Assembly: GCA_964586235.1 (NCBI GenBank)
Contig: CAZPIO010000025.1
Span: forward strand, 1 to 64,000
Source of the DNA: JAUCQB01 sp964586235
GTDB lineage: Bacteria > Planctomycetota > Phycisphaerae > UBA1845 > PWPN01
DNA: 64,000 nucleotides
Reading direction: 5' to 3'
Position numbers and translations under genes: made by a program. A model generated the notes under the pieces. The model was given only the letters and a program-made list of their open reading frames with translations. It was not told the origin of the DNA and did not search any database. Numbering within the stretch: position 1 is the stretch's first letter; the number at the start of each line of letters is the position of its first letter. Below, one piece after another: positions 8,711 to 18,372 of this stretch.

Positions 8711-10219
8711 TCACGGCTGCGGGCCTGTGACCAGCTCGGGCCTGGCAGTGTCGCCGGTCATTTGTGCGGGCAGGCAGAACACCCGGTCTCCAGCCTGATT
8801 GCAGAAGTACAACCGCGATTCCGAAGGCCGGCGGCCGTGGCCGTCCGCCCAGAAGGCGTAAAAGTCCGGGTGCGGATCGACCGGCCGCCGGACGTACGTG
8901 TGGTTCATCGTGCTGCCGCGGGTCACGTCGCGAGCCTTGCTCCACGATTGCCCCCAATCCTTGCTGACCCACATCGCCACCTCACCGCCGGGATTGTACC
9001 GCTGCGGCCCCGGCTCGGTCGGCCCGATGATCCGCCACAGCCCGTCCGGCTCGATATAGAGGCTGCCGGTGTCATAGTTGTTGTCGGATTCGGTCACCCG
9101 GCTGAAGGCCCACTCGCTCCCCGCCCAGTGGGCAATGTTCCAGGTGTGCGGTCCATTCTGCGGCCCCGGATACGGTCCCCGGCTGGTCACAAACAGGATC
9201 ACCGGATGCCCCTGGGCGTCGTAGTTGATGTCCTTCACATAGACCAGAAGGCTCTCGGCCTCGTACTCGCGGACCATGGCCGGATTCCGCGGCGACTTCA
9301 GCGGCAGCTCCAGCTTCTCCCCATTGGCATTCGTCCAGGTACGGCCGAAGTCGCGGGTCTGGGCGAAATAGAGGTTGGTTCGCCAATTCAGACCCCGCTT
9401 TTTCGCATCGCCGTGAAAAGCCTTCGGATGATAGTTGAATCCTACCCCCACCACGCCCGCCCCCGGCCGGCTGACCTGGTAGTGCCCCTGTTCATAAAAG
9501 GCCAGCAACTGTGGCTCGGTCCAGGTAATGCCGTCCTTGCTGGTCGACCAGTACGAAGCTCGCCCGCCCCTGTAGAGCGTGTGCATGAACAGAAAACCTT
9601 CGCCCGGCCGGTACCACGGCTGCGGGTACGAGAAGTTCCCCTTCCATACCACGGTGAACGAGTCGGTCGAGTACGGCCGATCACTCTTGAAGATATACGA
9701 CGGCCGCGAAGTCCCGTGCGAGCTGCAGAACACGAAGATGAATCCCTCGGCGTCCGTGCTGATAACCGGGTTGTCATGCGCGTCGCTGGTGCCCTTGTTC
9801 ATCACAATCGTCGGCCGCGGCACCATACCGGTCGCGTGGTCGTAACACGAAACCATCTCGAGCAACTCCTGCTTGCCCTTCGCCGTCCCGCCGTAGCAGA
9901 AGAAGGTTTTATTCACCTTGGGCGAGTAAATCGCGAACGGCGAGTGCTTGGCGCAGTATGTCCCCAGCCCCCCGGAGTACTTGTAAACATATTCGTCATG
10001 CGTGGCTTCGTTGCTGTACCAGATGCCGCGATAACCGTCATCCGGGCCGATCGATTTGTGTGGCTCCGGGGCCGCCTGCGCGGGCCTGGTGGTTGTTGAG
10101 TCGGCTCGACTGTCGGCGGCCAGCGCCGGCACACAGCCCAGCCCGGCAGCGAGCAGATACATGACTCGGCTCAGCTTCTTGCAGGTTTTGAGCGGCACCT
10201 TGTTTGGTCTCCTGATCAC
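8711..10219 (-). CDS. secreted BNR_4-type beta-propeller protein (possible glycan lyase or hydrolase)
   Basis: 502 residues with an N-terminal signal sequence (MYLLAAGLGCVPALAAD). The body has repeated propeller segments: YRGIWYSNE, FAIYSPKVNKTFFCYGG, ASYWSTSKDGITWTEP, TRDFGRTWTNANGE and VSKDWGQSWSKA, the last three being Asp-box-like S/T-x-D-x-G-x-T/S-W motifs. This fits the BNR repeat-containing family (PF15892), which includes polysaccharide lyases such as ulvan lyases; the substrate here cannot be read from sequence. The start is GTG at 10219, with ATG at 10162 as an alternative. It begins 24 bases after the dynamin-like gene on the same strand. Confidence 0.8.
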   Translation of the reverse strand: MIRRPNKVPLKTCKKLSRVMYLLAAGLGCVPALAADSRADSTTTRPAQAAPEPHKSIGPDDGYRGIWYSNEATHDEYVYKYSGGLGTYCAKHSPFAIYSPKVNKTFFCYGGTAKGKQELLEMVSCYDHATGMVPRPTIVMNKGTSDAHDNPVISTDAEGFIFVFCSSHGTSRPSYIFKSDRPYSTDSFTVVWKGNFSYPQPWYRPGEGFLFMHTLYRGGRASYWSTSKDGITWTEPQLLAFYEQGHYQVSRPGAGVVGVGFNYHPKAFHGDAKKRGLNWRTNLYFAQTRDFGRTWTNANGEKLELPLKSPRNPAMVREYEAESLLVYVKDINYDAQGHPVILFVTSRGPYPGPQNGPHTWNIAHWAGSEWAFSRVTESDNNYDTGSLYIEPDGLWRIIGPTEPGPQRYNPGGEVAMWVSKDWGQSWSKARDVTRGSTMNHTYVRRPVDPHPDFYAFWADGHGRRPSESRLYFCNQAGDRVFCLPAQMTGDTARPELVTGPQP

Positions 10220-10243
10220 GTCACCCTGCTGACATAGACTCCG

Positions 10244-12178
10244 TCACTTCCCCAGTTCATCAAGCCGCCCGGCCAGTTGGCCAAGCCGGACCGCCGCCGC
10301 CTCGAACGGCTGGAACGCGGCCCCGCCAACCTCTTCGAGTAGGTGCCGGTCGATCGCCTCGGCCAGCACCTCGGTTCCCGGCCGCGCACCCGTACCATCG
10401 CGCCTCGCCGCCTCGAACTCTCGCAGGCTGCGCCGCGACTTCTGCACATCCCGCACGCAACGAGCGTAGATCGCCGCCAGGCAGGCAACGTAGATGCCCA
10501 CCACCACCGCAAATCCCTTGAGCAGTTGCGTTGCCCCAAGCGCCCACACCACGCGATATAACCCGTGCGCCCAGTCGGTAATCTGCGTACCCGCCGCCAT
10601 CATCTCCAGCAACCCCTCGGCCACCGGCTGAATAAACGGGAACCAGATCAGCACGCACCACAGGAACAACCGCTTGGCCCGGCCCGGCCGGTACCCGCTC
10701 GTCAGACGGCCGATCACATCCTCGTCGTCTTTCAAGGGCAATTCGACCAGGTCCTGCTCGACTCGCGCGGCAAGCTCGGCCGGATCGGGAAAACGCTCGC
10801 GCAGTTGCAGGTGCCGCACAACCGCCGCATGCTCGGTCCGCAATCGATCACAGAGCGACTCCAGCCGCTCGGCCAGCCCCCGGCTCCGGAAGCGAAACAG
10901 CTCCGTCACCGGCACGCCCGCCGCCCCCATCGCCGGCCAGGCTTGCCCGGCCAGCGTTCTGCCCACCCGGCGAATCAGCCAGCGACTCAGCCAGTAGACG
11001 ACCCGCAGCACCGGCCACCGCCCCGCCCGCGCGTCCATCACCTCGTCCGCCAGCTCGATATCCGTCCGCCGCGTGCGCAACAGCGAGGCCGCCACCGCCC
11101 GGCAATAATCCGCCCCGAATGCATCGTTCAGCATCGCCTGGCGATACTCGGCCGTCGTCGCCCGCTGCAATTGCCCCAGCCAGTGGTCAAGCTCATATGC
11201 CTGCCGGATCCCCTCGGCGTTACGCCGGATCTGCTCGCGCAGGTTGTGCTCCTTGACCTCCGCTGCCTTGTCCTCGCCGAGCGGGCCGAGCACCTCCTGG
11301 CGCAGCCGCAGCACTTCCCCCGTCAGCAGCCCGCCGATCGCGGTTACCACCGGCCGGTCGCCCCCGTAACGATGCCAATCGGGATCATCCCAGATCGCGC
11401 CCACGCGTTCGAGAAACGCCAACGGCGCCGCATATTTCGCCGCCAGAAGGAAAAGCCTGCCCGGCCGAACCTCGTGGCCGGCCTCGCTGAGAACGCGTTG
11501 TGTCCACTGCCGCTGCCGTTTGCAGAATTGTTCGGCCTCGCGCTCGATGCCATGCGAATCCACCGGGTGCGACCAGTCCTCCTCGTCGGCCAGCAGCTCA
11601 TCACACTTGTTCAGCACGAAGTAGACGTTCGTGTCCGCCTTGACCACGTCCCGGGCAAACGCCACCCACGCCCGATCACCGATCTTCCGCGGCGTGGCCA
11701 CCCAGACCACCCGGTCGAGATGCGGAACCACCGCCTTCACGATCGCCTCGTGCCGCATGAAGTCGCTGTCAAAATCGGGCAGATCCACCAGTACGATGTT
11801 GCGGACAGGGTCCGCCCCGTGGGTGTGCAATTGCAGGTCGAGCCCGCCATCGACCCGGCCGAGCCGCGACCGCGCGACCGCGACCATGTCCCGGTGAACG
11901 TACACCAGCGGACGCGAAGTGCCCGCGCCCACCTCCTCGCGGTCGACCGAGATCTCCTGTTCGGCCAGCGTGTTGATCAACGTCGACTTGCCGACGTCCT
12001 TGCCACCCAGCAGCCCGCAGACCACCAGCGGATCGCGCCGCGATTCGTCCGCTCCGCCGGCCAGCTTGATCGGCTCGCGCGCGAACAGGGCCGCCAGATC
12101 GGCGTTGATCCGATCAAGCTCGGCGCTCGCCGCCGCCAGGCGGTCGCTTTCCTGCGGAATGTCGCTCGCTGCACTCAT
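10244..12178 (-). CDS. dynamin-like GTPase with C-terminal membrane segments
   Basis: 644 residues. G1 is GGKDVGKST near residue 60, G3 is DLPDFDSD and G4 is NKCDE, so the nucleotide-binding set is nearly complete. Two hydrophobic segments lie near residues 480-510 (RLFLWCVLIWFPFIQPVAEG) and 530-560 (LLKGFAVVVGIYVACLAAIY). The C-terminus is charged and helical. Bacterial dynamin-like proteins bind or remodel membranes, often as pairs. The start ATG at 12178 overlaps the stop of the upstream GTPase gene as ATGA; the longer frame to 12607 lies inside that gene. Confidence 0.8.
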   Translation of the reverse strand: MSAASDIPQESDRLAAASAELDRINADLAALFAREPIKLAGGADESRRDPLVVCGLLGGKDVGKSTLINTLAEQEISVDREEVGAGTSRPLVYVHRDMVAVARSRLGRVDGGLDLQLHTHGADPVRNIVLVDLPDFDSDFMRHEAIVKAVVPHLDRVVWVATPRKIGDRAWVAFARDVVKADTNVYFVLNKCDELLADEEDWSHPVDSHGIEREAEQFCKRQRQWTQRVLSEAGHEVRPGRLFLLAAKYAAPLAFLERVGAIWDDPDWHRYGGDRPVVTAIGGLLTGEVLRLRQEVLGPLGEDKAAEVKEHNLREQIRRNAEGIRQAYELDHWLGQLQRATTAEYRQAMLNDAFGADYCRAVAASLLRTRRTDIELADEVMDARAGRWPVLRVVYWLSRWLIRRVGRTLAGQAWPAMGAAGVPVTELFRFRSRGLAERLESLCDRLRTEHAAVVRHLQLRERFPDPAELAARVEQDLVELPLKDDEDVIGRLTSGYRPGRAKRLFLWCVLIWFPFIQPVAEGLLEMMAAGTQITDWAHGLYRVVWALGATQLLKGFAVVVGIYVACLAAIYARCVRDVQKSRRSLREFEAARRDGTGARPGTEVLAEAIDRHLLEEVGGAAFQPFEAAAVRLGQLAGRLDELGK

Positions 12179-13998
12179 GCTGATCGACCCTCGCGTCGAC
12201 TCAGGACCTCCAGCGCCTGCCGGAGCGGATCGGCCGGTGCCATCGTGAATCCGCGAGCCTCCCGGCTCAGGCGGTCCGCTGCCGCACGGCCGTGCTCCTC
12301 GACCAGCCGCCGCATGCTCTCGGCCGCGTCGCGCACCCGGTTGAACTCCGGGCTCGCCAGCAGCTTCTCGCGGATGATCTCCGTGAGCCTCGCCAGCGGC
12401 CGCCCTGAAATCGCCCCGAACGCACCCGCCGCTCCCAACTGCAGCAGCCCCGCTTTCAGTGCCCCCGCCGCAATCGCCGGCGTCAAAGCCGCGAGCGGCC
12501 CGGGCACCGCCAGCAGGATCGCCGCGCCTGCCAGGATGGTCATGCCCAGGGTACTGATCAGCTTCGGCGACAGCCCTTGGCATTCGTGCTGCACCTTGGC
12601 ATTCCACTCATCCATCGCCGCAGCCAGCCTCGCCGCCATCTCCTCGGCCCGAGGCCGGAAGGACTCGATGATCCCGCCCTCCGGCACGGCAATCGGCCGC
12701 CCTCGAGCCAGGCGCAGATCCTCCCACAGATCGCTGGCCGTTACCTCCTCGTTGAGCCGCCGGATCTGGCGCTCGCACTGGGCGTTCAACCAGTCCCGTC
12801 CTCGCTCCTCGCGCGACGCGTCAACGTTGCATTCCACGACGGGATCGGGTTCCGCTGCCGTCTCCCGCTTGAGTGACCAGGGCAGCCGCGGCAGCGCCTC
12901 CTCGAGCCAGCGCCGCTGCCGATTCAGCCATTCCCGCACCTGCGCGATTCCCAGTATCCGTGACACAACCCCCAGCCGCTCACGTTCCTCCCGGGTCATC
13001 AGGGCCGTCACGCAGTCCCAGCGGCTCGCCGGGACACATCGAGCCGTCGCCGCGGCCAGTATCCGCTCGAGTTGATCGAGCCGCTCGATGCGACCGCGAT
13101 TCGCCGCCAGCACCGCCGCCGCGCGGATACCGACCTCCGTCTGCAATGCGGGCTCTCGCTGCGGCAGCGGCTCGGCCAGGAACTTGACCACCTCGCTCAG
13201 TGCCTGCGGATCGAAGCGGCGAAAGCCCCGACCCCGGTGATAGTTCAGGATGCAAACCTTCTGTGCCCCGAGGTGCCGGGCCTGCTCTTCCAGCCGCACC
13301 CGGTCGGCCTCGGCAAGCGCGTGTTCCGCCGTCCGGTTGAATACCACGATCCGCGGCTGGGCGTACCGCTTGGCCAGCATGGCCAACTGGTCGACCACTT
13401 GTCGGTCGAACCACCGCTCGTGATCCACGATGACCACCAGCCGGTCGAACCACGGCAGCAGCGACAGCGTCACGTCGCCTTCGAGCTCCGCCGTGTTGGA
13501 AGTGAAGTCGGCCGTGTCGACCAGCAGCGCGTTCTCAAACCCGCCGATGTCGTGCTCGACGACCGTGGCCGCCTCCGGCCGGCCCTGAAGGTCCGCGCCG
13601 GGCCCGCCCGACTGAGTATCGAGCGTCGGAAACAGGATCCGGTCGTGATTGAGCCAGCGGTCGAGCCGTTCACTGTGCTTGCGCTGGGCGGCGACGATCA
13701 GCCCGCGCGTGGCATGGCTGCGGATGGTTACCAGGCTCACCCGGCGCCCGCCGAGCAGGTTGTTGAACACCGTGCTCTTGCCCGAAGAGGCCCCGCCGAC
13801 GACCGCCGCGAGCTGGACCGCTTGCCCCGCCTCCACCGACTGCCGCCGAAACCGCAGCGCGCACACCGCCTGCTGGGCCTGCTCCTGCCACGGCAGACAA
13901 AGCTGCTCCCGCAGGCGCCGGCCCTGCAAAGCCACCACGTTCAGTGCGGCGTCCAGATCCATGCTCCGTATGCGCAGTCGCCGTCGAAGGACGGACAT
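12175..13998 (-). CDS. dynamin-family-like GTPase, partner of the downstream GTPase
   Basis: 607 residues. G1 is GGASSGKSTVFNNL near residue 70 and G3 is DTADFTSN. The G4 position reads FNRTAEH instead of NKxD, so base specificity or GTP binding may be altered. Long helical regions follow. A hydrophobic hairpin lies near residues 500-540 (MTILAGAAILLAVPGPLAAL). The gene is translationally coupled to the next GTPase by a 4-base overlap, suggesting a heteromeric pair like other tandem bacterial dynamin-like proteins. The start could instead be ATG at 13962 (MDLDAALNVV), which has GGAG just upstream. Confidence 0.75.
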   Translation of the reverse strand: MSVLRRRLRIRSMDLDAALNVVALQGRRLREQLCLPWQEQAQQAVCALRFRRQSVEAGQAVQLAAVVGGASSGKSTVFNNLLGGRRVSLVTIRSHATRGLIVAAQRKHSERLDRWLNHDRILFPTLDTQSGGPGADLQGRPEAATVVEHDIGGFENALLVDTADFTSNTAELEGDVTLSLLPWFDRLVVIVDHERWFDRQVVDQLAMLAKRYAQPRIVVFNRTAEHALAEADRVRLEEQARHLGAQKVCILNYHRGRGFRRFDPQALSEVVKFLAEPLPQREPALQTEVGIRAAAVLAANRGRIERLDQLERILAAATARCVPASRWDCVTALMTREERERLGVVSRILGIAQVREWLNRQRRWLEEALPRLPWSLKRETAAEPDPVVECNVDASREERGRDWLNAQCERQIRRLNEEVTASDLWEDLRLARGRPIAVPEGGIIESFRPRAEEMAARLAAAMDEWNAKVQHECQGLSPKLISTLGMTILAGAAILLAVPGPLAALTPAIAAGALKAGLLQLGAAGAFGAISGRPLARLTEIIREKLLASPEFNRVRDAAESMRRLVEEHGRAAADRLSREARGFTMAPADPLRQALEVLSRREGRSA

Positions 13999-14098
13999 TT
14001 CACCGGCAGGTCAACACCTCCGGCCATCCGTCCCCCCCGACGACGTACCAGCCTATGTCCAACGGCCACCTACATCAACTGCCTGGGCCCGGTCGGGC

Positions 14099-14191
14099 CG
14101 GGTGGCCCAGGTTCTTCCTGAACCTGGGCTCGCGATTCTCCTCTGCAGTGGGTGGCATGGCCAAGCCCCGGCTTGCCGGGGCGCCGCCATG
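14099..14191. repeat. double-hairpin dispersed repeat, full copy B (93 bp)
   Basis: Left arm CCCAGGTTC-TTCCT-GAACCTGGG is a perfect 9-bp stem. The right arm has CATGGC...GCCATG enclosing GCCCCGG-CTTG-CCGGGGC. It lies in the divergent spacer between the GTPase pair and the 14324 gene. Copies at 20320 and 22130 have exactly the same length. Confidence 0.95.
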
Positions 14192-14323
14192 CCTCAACTT
14201 GCGGCAATCCCCTCTTTCGTGTAGAAGAGGCGTCTGCGTCCGGGTGCTTCACGAAGGTGATTCCGGCCCAATGCAGAGGCGTTTGTCCTCCCCGCGTGGT
14301 CCGATGTTTTGTGGAGACCGATC

Positions 14324-14923
14324 ATGTTGTCTGAACACGAAATTGGCGAACACATTGCCTGCCTGACCACCGCCCTGGACCGTCTTTCGAGCGATCACGC
14401 CGGGCTCGAAGCCTGCGTCGACATCGCAGAGCGGTTCGAAGCACTTCGGCAGCAGTACCGCCAACAGCCCGCCAGCCTGGCCTCCTGGGTGTCACGGTTG
14501 ACTGAACTCCGCCGGCGGTTCGATCAGTTGCTCGGGGTGCGTCTGTCCCAGATCGTTGATCGCTTTCACCAGATCGGTGAGCAGATCCGTCTGGCCGAGC
14601 GCGAGAAAGCCTATTGGCGCGACCAGTTGATTCGCATTTCCTCGGAGTCACGTCGAGACCAGCTTGACGGCAACTCCGCGGTCGTCCGAATCCGCTCAGT
14701 GACGAGCCGCGCCCTGCCCCCGGCCGGCAGCCCGCAGCGCCAGCAGCTTGAGTCCCTCCTTCGCGAATCCGGCTGCTGGGAGCAAGTCAGCCAGTTATCA
14801 CGTCCCAAACTCGACCGTGCGATGAAGGACAATCTTCTGGCCAAACCTCAGGCCGATGAAGTCGAACGCATCTGTCCCGCGTCGCAGATCCATCAGGTGA
14901 GTTGTCGTGCACGAACGGTGTGA
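14324..14923 (+). CDS. hypothetical helical protein (199 aa)
   Basis: Starts MLSEHEIGEHIACLTT with GGAG 7 bases upstream. The sequence is strongly helical with likely coiled-coil stretches (LASWVSRLTELRRRFDQLL, GEQIRLAEREKAYWRDQLI). Its C-terminal segment CWEQVSQLSRPKLDRAMKDN has several conserved-looking positions. No catalytic motif, signal or membrane segment is seen. It is transcribed away from the GTPase pair. Family not recognised. Confidence 0.7.
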   Translation: MLSEHEIGEHIACLTTALDRLSSDHAGLEACVDIAERFEALRQQYRQQPASLASWVSRLTELRRRFDQLLGVRLSQIVDRFHQIGEQIRLAEREKAYWRDQLIRISSESRRDQLDGNSAVVRIRSVTSRALPPAGSPQRQQLESLLRESGCWEQVSQLSRPKLDRAMKDNLLAKPQADEVERICPASQIHQVSCRARTV

Positions 14924-14997
14924 CCTGGTCTGCCGGCGACTTTCAGGAACGACCATTGACTGACGGCCGTCCCGCCATCCAGGCTTGCCCTCCCCAG

Positions 14998-15297
14998 TCA
15001 GTGTTGCCTCCTCGCGCCTATGATGCGTTGTTTGTCCGGAGGTGGCATCTGCAGCTTCATCACGGTGCCCTGAACCACGCGCTTCTCTCTGCCTCTCGCT
15101 TGTTCGTAGTCTTCCTCGGGAGCGTACGCCTCAAGGCGGGCCAGGCACGCCTCCCGCTTGGCGGGCGACATCTCCAGGAACGTGAGGATCGCGGCGGCCA
15201 TGGCCCATTGCGCCTGATAGCCGTTGAGTTCGGTGTCGCGCGTGAGCGCTTCCCTCAACTTGGCGGGCAGATAAAAGAATCGAAGCACCTTCTTCAT
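14998..15297 (-). CDS. hypothetical protein (99 aa)
   Basis: Starts MKKVLRFFYLPAKLREAL. It is a compact helical protein with a basic C-terminus (QQ/KR-rich) and no membrane segment. The start at 15297 is picked because the upstream extension is low in protein character; the ribosome-binding site is weak. It is convergent with the 14324 gene. No family is recognised. Confidence 0.6.
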   Translation of the reverse strand: MKKVLRFFYLPAKLREALTRDTELNGYQAQWAMAAAILTFLEMSPAKREACLARLEAYAPEEDYEQARGREKRVVQGTVMKLQMPPPDKQRIIGARRQH

Positions 15298-16141
15298 GGA
15301 TGAAATGGTATCCTGGCTCTCGTTGTGTGGCAAAGATCGGCTGGATCTCTCAAAGATGCTGGCCGGGCACAGCGCGGCTGGCGGGGCGACGTGGCACGTG
15401 CCTTTCCAGACTCTCAAGTTAAAACTTATTACCCCGAATTCCCTCGTTTCTCGCGCTCGCCAAACGTGCCCCGACCACGGCCGCATGCGCGGCCGCTTGC
15501 CGGAAGGCTGGCCCAGTTCCGATCCGCAGCCCGGTACCCGCCGGCCTCCTGCCCGAGCCGATCGGCAGGTCGACCAAGGCCGCGATTCCACCTCCTCAGC
15601 GGGGGCCGATCACGGAGCGGAAGACCGGGCGACGCGCCCGCTTGATCAGGTGCCGTGGGGGTGACGTGTGTCCCGCCACCGGCGGTGCAAAGCCAGATGC
15701 CCAGGAAGCCTGGCCCCTCCTGCACGCCCCTTCCTCCCGAGTCTTCGGTGCTCACCATAAGACTATGTCTTGCATATCATAACGACGTATTCGCTAGCAG
15801 AAACAAGTCCTGGCAATACGTAAACCTTTGATGCAAAGGCTGTTACATATTAGGAACTGAGTGTGTCGTCCGTGATAGATATAACGTCGTTCTCTGAATA
15901 CATGTAACAATGTTCTGTTTTTCTGTTGCGGCCCCAGCCCGAATCAGATAGAATGCCGCCACAGCGGGCGCGCGTTTTCTCTTTGCGGCTTCGCCGGCGC
16001 TAGAAAGCCGGGTCTTGTGAGTCGGTCTCAGGAGGCCCGCGCCAGCGCGACGCCGTGCAGCCCGGCAAGGCGGGTGGCGTTAACCCTGCCTGATAAAACG
16101 CGGATGCCGGGTAGGCACATCTGGAAGGTGGAGGATCGCCC
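15298..16141. other. long spacer with AT-rich block and structured leader
   Basis: Bases 15298-15760 show no supported gene. 15765-15955 is clearly AT-rich relative to its surroundings, with several TATA-like segments, and is probably the promoter region for the secreted-protein gene at 16142. 15965-16125 is GC-rich with several complementary stretches and may fold as a 5' leader; it matches no riboswitch class I can name. Confidence 0.45.
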
Positions 16142-17815
16142 ATGTTCAAATGGATCTGTGCAATCGCTGGATTGGTGGCCTTATCGGCCGGGCCTGCTCT
16201 GGGAGTCATATCAAACGGCTTTGACTCGGATCGGATCTATGCGCTTTGGGGCGGCGCCAACACCCCGCTGGACGGCCTTCTGACCCACAGCAAACTGACG
16301 GTGGTATCAACGGCCGACAACTGGGTGGAGGTAGGTGAAGCCTCCGGCACGGCCACGAGCGGGACATTCTGGGGTCACCAGTTCACCAGCCTGACATTCT
16401 CCTGCTCGCCGACCGCAGGGGCCAACACGCCGTCTGGCTATCGGCTCTTCTACCTGGGCAGGGAGCGTGCTCCCGATTTCGACACTTACAGGCCCATACT
16501 CGTCGAGGTGGACAGCAGCAGCCCCCCGCAGAAGTTGCGCGAGGCCTATATCGGCAATATTGTTTGCGGCGACAAGAGTTTCTGCGGGGCCAACAACGTC
16601 CAGAACTGGCCCCATGTCAACCTGCGATACAACCCCACGAACAACACGCTGATGGTAGGCATCTCCCACAACGGCACGGGCACCGGCGGGGTCCTGCACG
16701 GCTACATCTATGAGTTGACTCTCCCGGATTCGCCCGAAGGCACAGGCCTCGGCTCGCCGGACGAACTCCAGGGCATCACCCTCATGGAGACCTACGATAC
16801 CGGTCTCATCGGCGACGTCGACGCGAGCGGCGGCGTCAACATTGACGTCGCGCCCGATGGCACCGTGTACTTCCGCCAGCCGGTCTCATCCTCGAACGTG
16901 TACTCCTTCAGTACGGCCGGCGGCTCCACTCCGGGCGGGACGACCAGCAGTCCCACGCTGGTCGTGACTGGCGCCACGCTGACCGCGGCGGCCGGCAACG
17001 GGCTGGGCAATTGGCAGTCGGCCATCTACCGGCCGGTCAGCAACTCGCTGGTGAATCTTCAGCGGAGGACCTCGGGTAACCCACCCATACCGGCCATGGT
17101 GGACTACTCCTTGACGACGCACACCGCCACGCTGATTCCCGGCTCGGCGGGCTACCGCGGCCAGCAGAACGGAATGCTGGACGCCGCAACTGGCGACATC
17201 TGGATTGCGTCGCAGAACCTTCCTTCCCTCGGCGGCGGCGCGCGCAAGTACACCGCCGACACCCCTGGCGTACTGGCCCAATGGGATAACCTGGGGGCCG
17301 AGGAGGGCGGTCGGCAGTTGTTCGACATCGCGGTCCCGCCCGGCAGCCCCGGTGCCTGCTGTAGGCCGACCAGCATCGGCGGGGGATGCGAGGTCCTGAG
17401 CATGGAGGATTGTGCAGCGATCGCCGGCGCCTGGCAGGGACCAGGCAGCGTCTGTGACGAGTCCGCCTGTCCGACCGGCGCGTGTTGTGCCGGTTGCGGC
17501 CGCTGCGACGAGCGGCAGCAGGCGGATTGCACCGGTGACAGAGTCTGGATGGGCGCCAATACCGTGTGCGGCCAGGTCGCATGCCCCTCCGATCTGTGCG
17601 GCACACCCCGGGCTGACGCCAACTGCGATGGGTCCGTCGACCAGACGGACTTCGCCCTGTTGCAGGCATGCCTGTGGCTTGACCCCTTGACCGTGCCGGC
17701 GTGCACATGCCTTGACCTTACGTCGAACAACGTCATCGACAATGCCGACCTGACGGCGTTCGAACTCTGCGCGAGCGGCCCGGGCATTCCGCTCAACCCC
17801 GCCTGTGCGGATTGA
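16142..17815 (+). CDS. secreted protein with Cys-rich repeats and dockerin-like C-terminus
   Basis: 557 residues with a clear signal peptide (MFKWICAIAGLVALSAGPALG). The first 400 residues are a beta-rich domain of unknown type. Then come Cys-rich units (GACCRPTSIGGGCEVLS, GACCAGCGRCDER) and a dockerin-like end with DANCDGSVDQTDFALLQ and DLTSNNVIDNADLTAF, each a calcium-loop-like Asp/Asn pattern. GTGGAGG precedes the start by 7 bases. The modular end is shared with the gene at 3425-5647, implying a common extracellular attachment or sorting role (inference). Confidence 0.82.
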   Translation: MFKWICAIAGLVALSAGPALGVISNGFDSDRIYALWGGANTPLDGLLTHSKLTVVSTADNWVEVGEASGTATSGTFWGHQFTSLTFSCSPTAGANTPSGYRLFYLGRERAPDFDTYRPILVEVDSSSPPQKLREAYIGNIVCGDKSFCGANNVQNWPHVNLRYNPTNNTLMVGISHNGTGTGGVLHGYIYELTLPDSPEGTGLGSPDELQGITLMETYDTGLIGDVDASGGVNIDVAPDGTVYFRQPVSSSNVYSFSTAGGSTPGGTTSSPTLVVTGATLTAAAGNGLGNWQSAIYRPVSNSLVNLQRRTSGNPPIPAMVDYSLTTHTATLIPGSAGYRGQQNGMLDAATGDIWIASQNLPSLGGGARKYTADTPGVLAQWDNLGAEEGGRQLFDIAVPPGSPGACCRPTSIGGGCEVLSMEDCAAIAGAWQGPGSVCDESACPTGACCAGCGRCDERQQADCTGDRVWMGANTVCGQVACPSDLCGTPRADANCDGSVDQTDFALLQACLWLDPLTVPACTCLDLTSNNVIDNADLTAFELCASGPGIPLNPACAD

Positions 17816-17882
17816 GCAGCCGGCAGCGAGTCTGGGTGCATGACGCGTTGGGCGGCTCTTTCAGAACCCCGAGCGTAACAAG

Positions 17883-18074
17883 CTTTTGCATCAAGGAGGC
17901 TTCAGATGCGAGAAGAGCCGGTCACGTTCAGCCCCGTTCCACGGGGCTTTCCCGCCGAAGGCGGGCTGATAGGCCAGCCGTTATACGGCTGGTTTGGAGC
18001 GGCCGCTTCATCTCTCTCTTATCTTCTGTTCCCGGCCGGCTTCAGCCAGCCGAGCCAGACGCTTGATGCAAAAG
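17883..18074. repeat. multi-hairpin element bounded by 13-bp inverted repeats
   Basis: CTTTTGCATCAAG at 17883-17895 is matched by its exact reverse complement at 18062-18074. Between them are hairpins GCCCCGT/ACGGGGC (17931-17947), CCCGCC/GGCGGG (17951-17965) and CCAGCCG/CGGCTGG (17974-17992). A related hairpin series lies in the opposite orientation at 47100-47250. No coding frame is supported. Together with flanks it fills the 557-base gap between the secreted-protein gene and the sigma factor. Confidence 0.75.
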
Positions 18075-18372
18075 GTTGGTAAGCGAGGGGCCTGCGGCGG
18101 TGCGACCACTTTGCGGCCCGAACGGATCGCCGGGCTTCCCGCCTGCAGTGTCATGGGACCCAGCAAGCCCTGACGGTTACTCAAGAGGGCATTCTGCTTT
18201 GCCGTGAGGAGGTAGAGTGCCCCTTCTTTTCGCCTGTCAGCGGTCATCGACCTTGACCGCCAGTGTCCGCACACATACCCTGCGCTGGCACGCGTATTTC
18301 TGCTCCGCCGACCGAACCGAAATGCCTCCCCAACGGTCTAATGAATGCAGACAGCCGCCGGAGACCGCATCG

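Noticed and set aside
10565..13075. 836-codon plus-strand frame
   Set aside because: Antisense to both GTPase genes, which have coherent P-loop motifs and a coupled overlap.
15965..16125. Possible cyclic-di-GMP, TPP or cobalamin riboswitch
   Set aside because: I could not match the conserved core of any of these classes; kept only as a structured-leader candidate.
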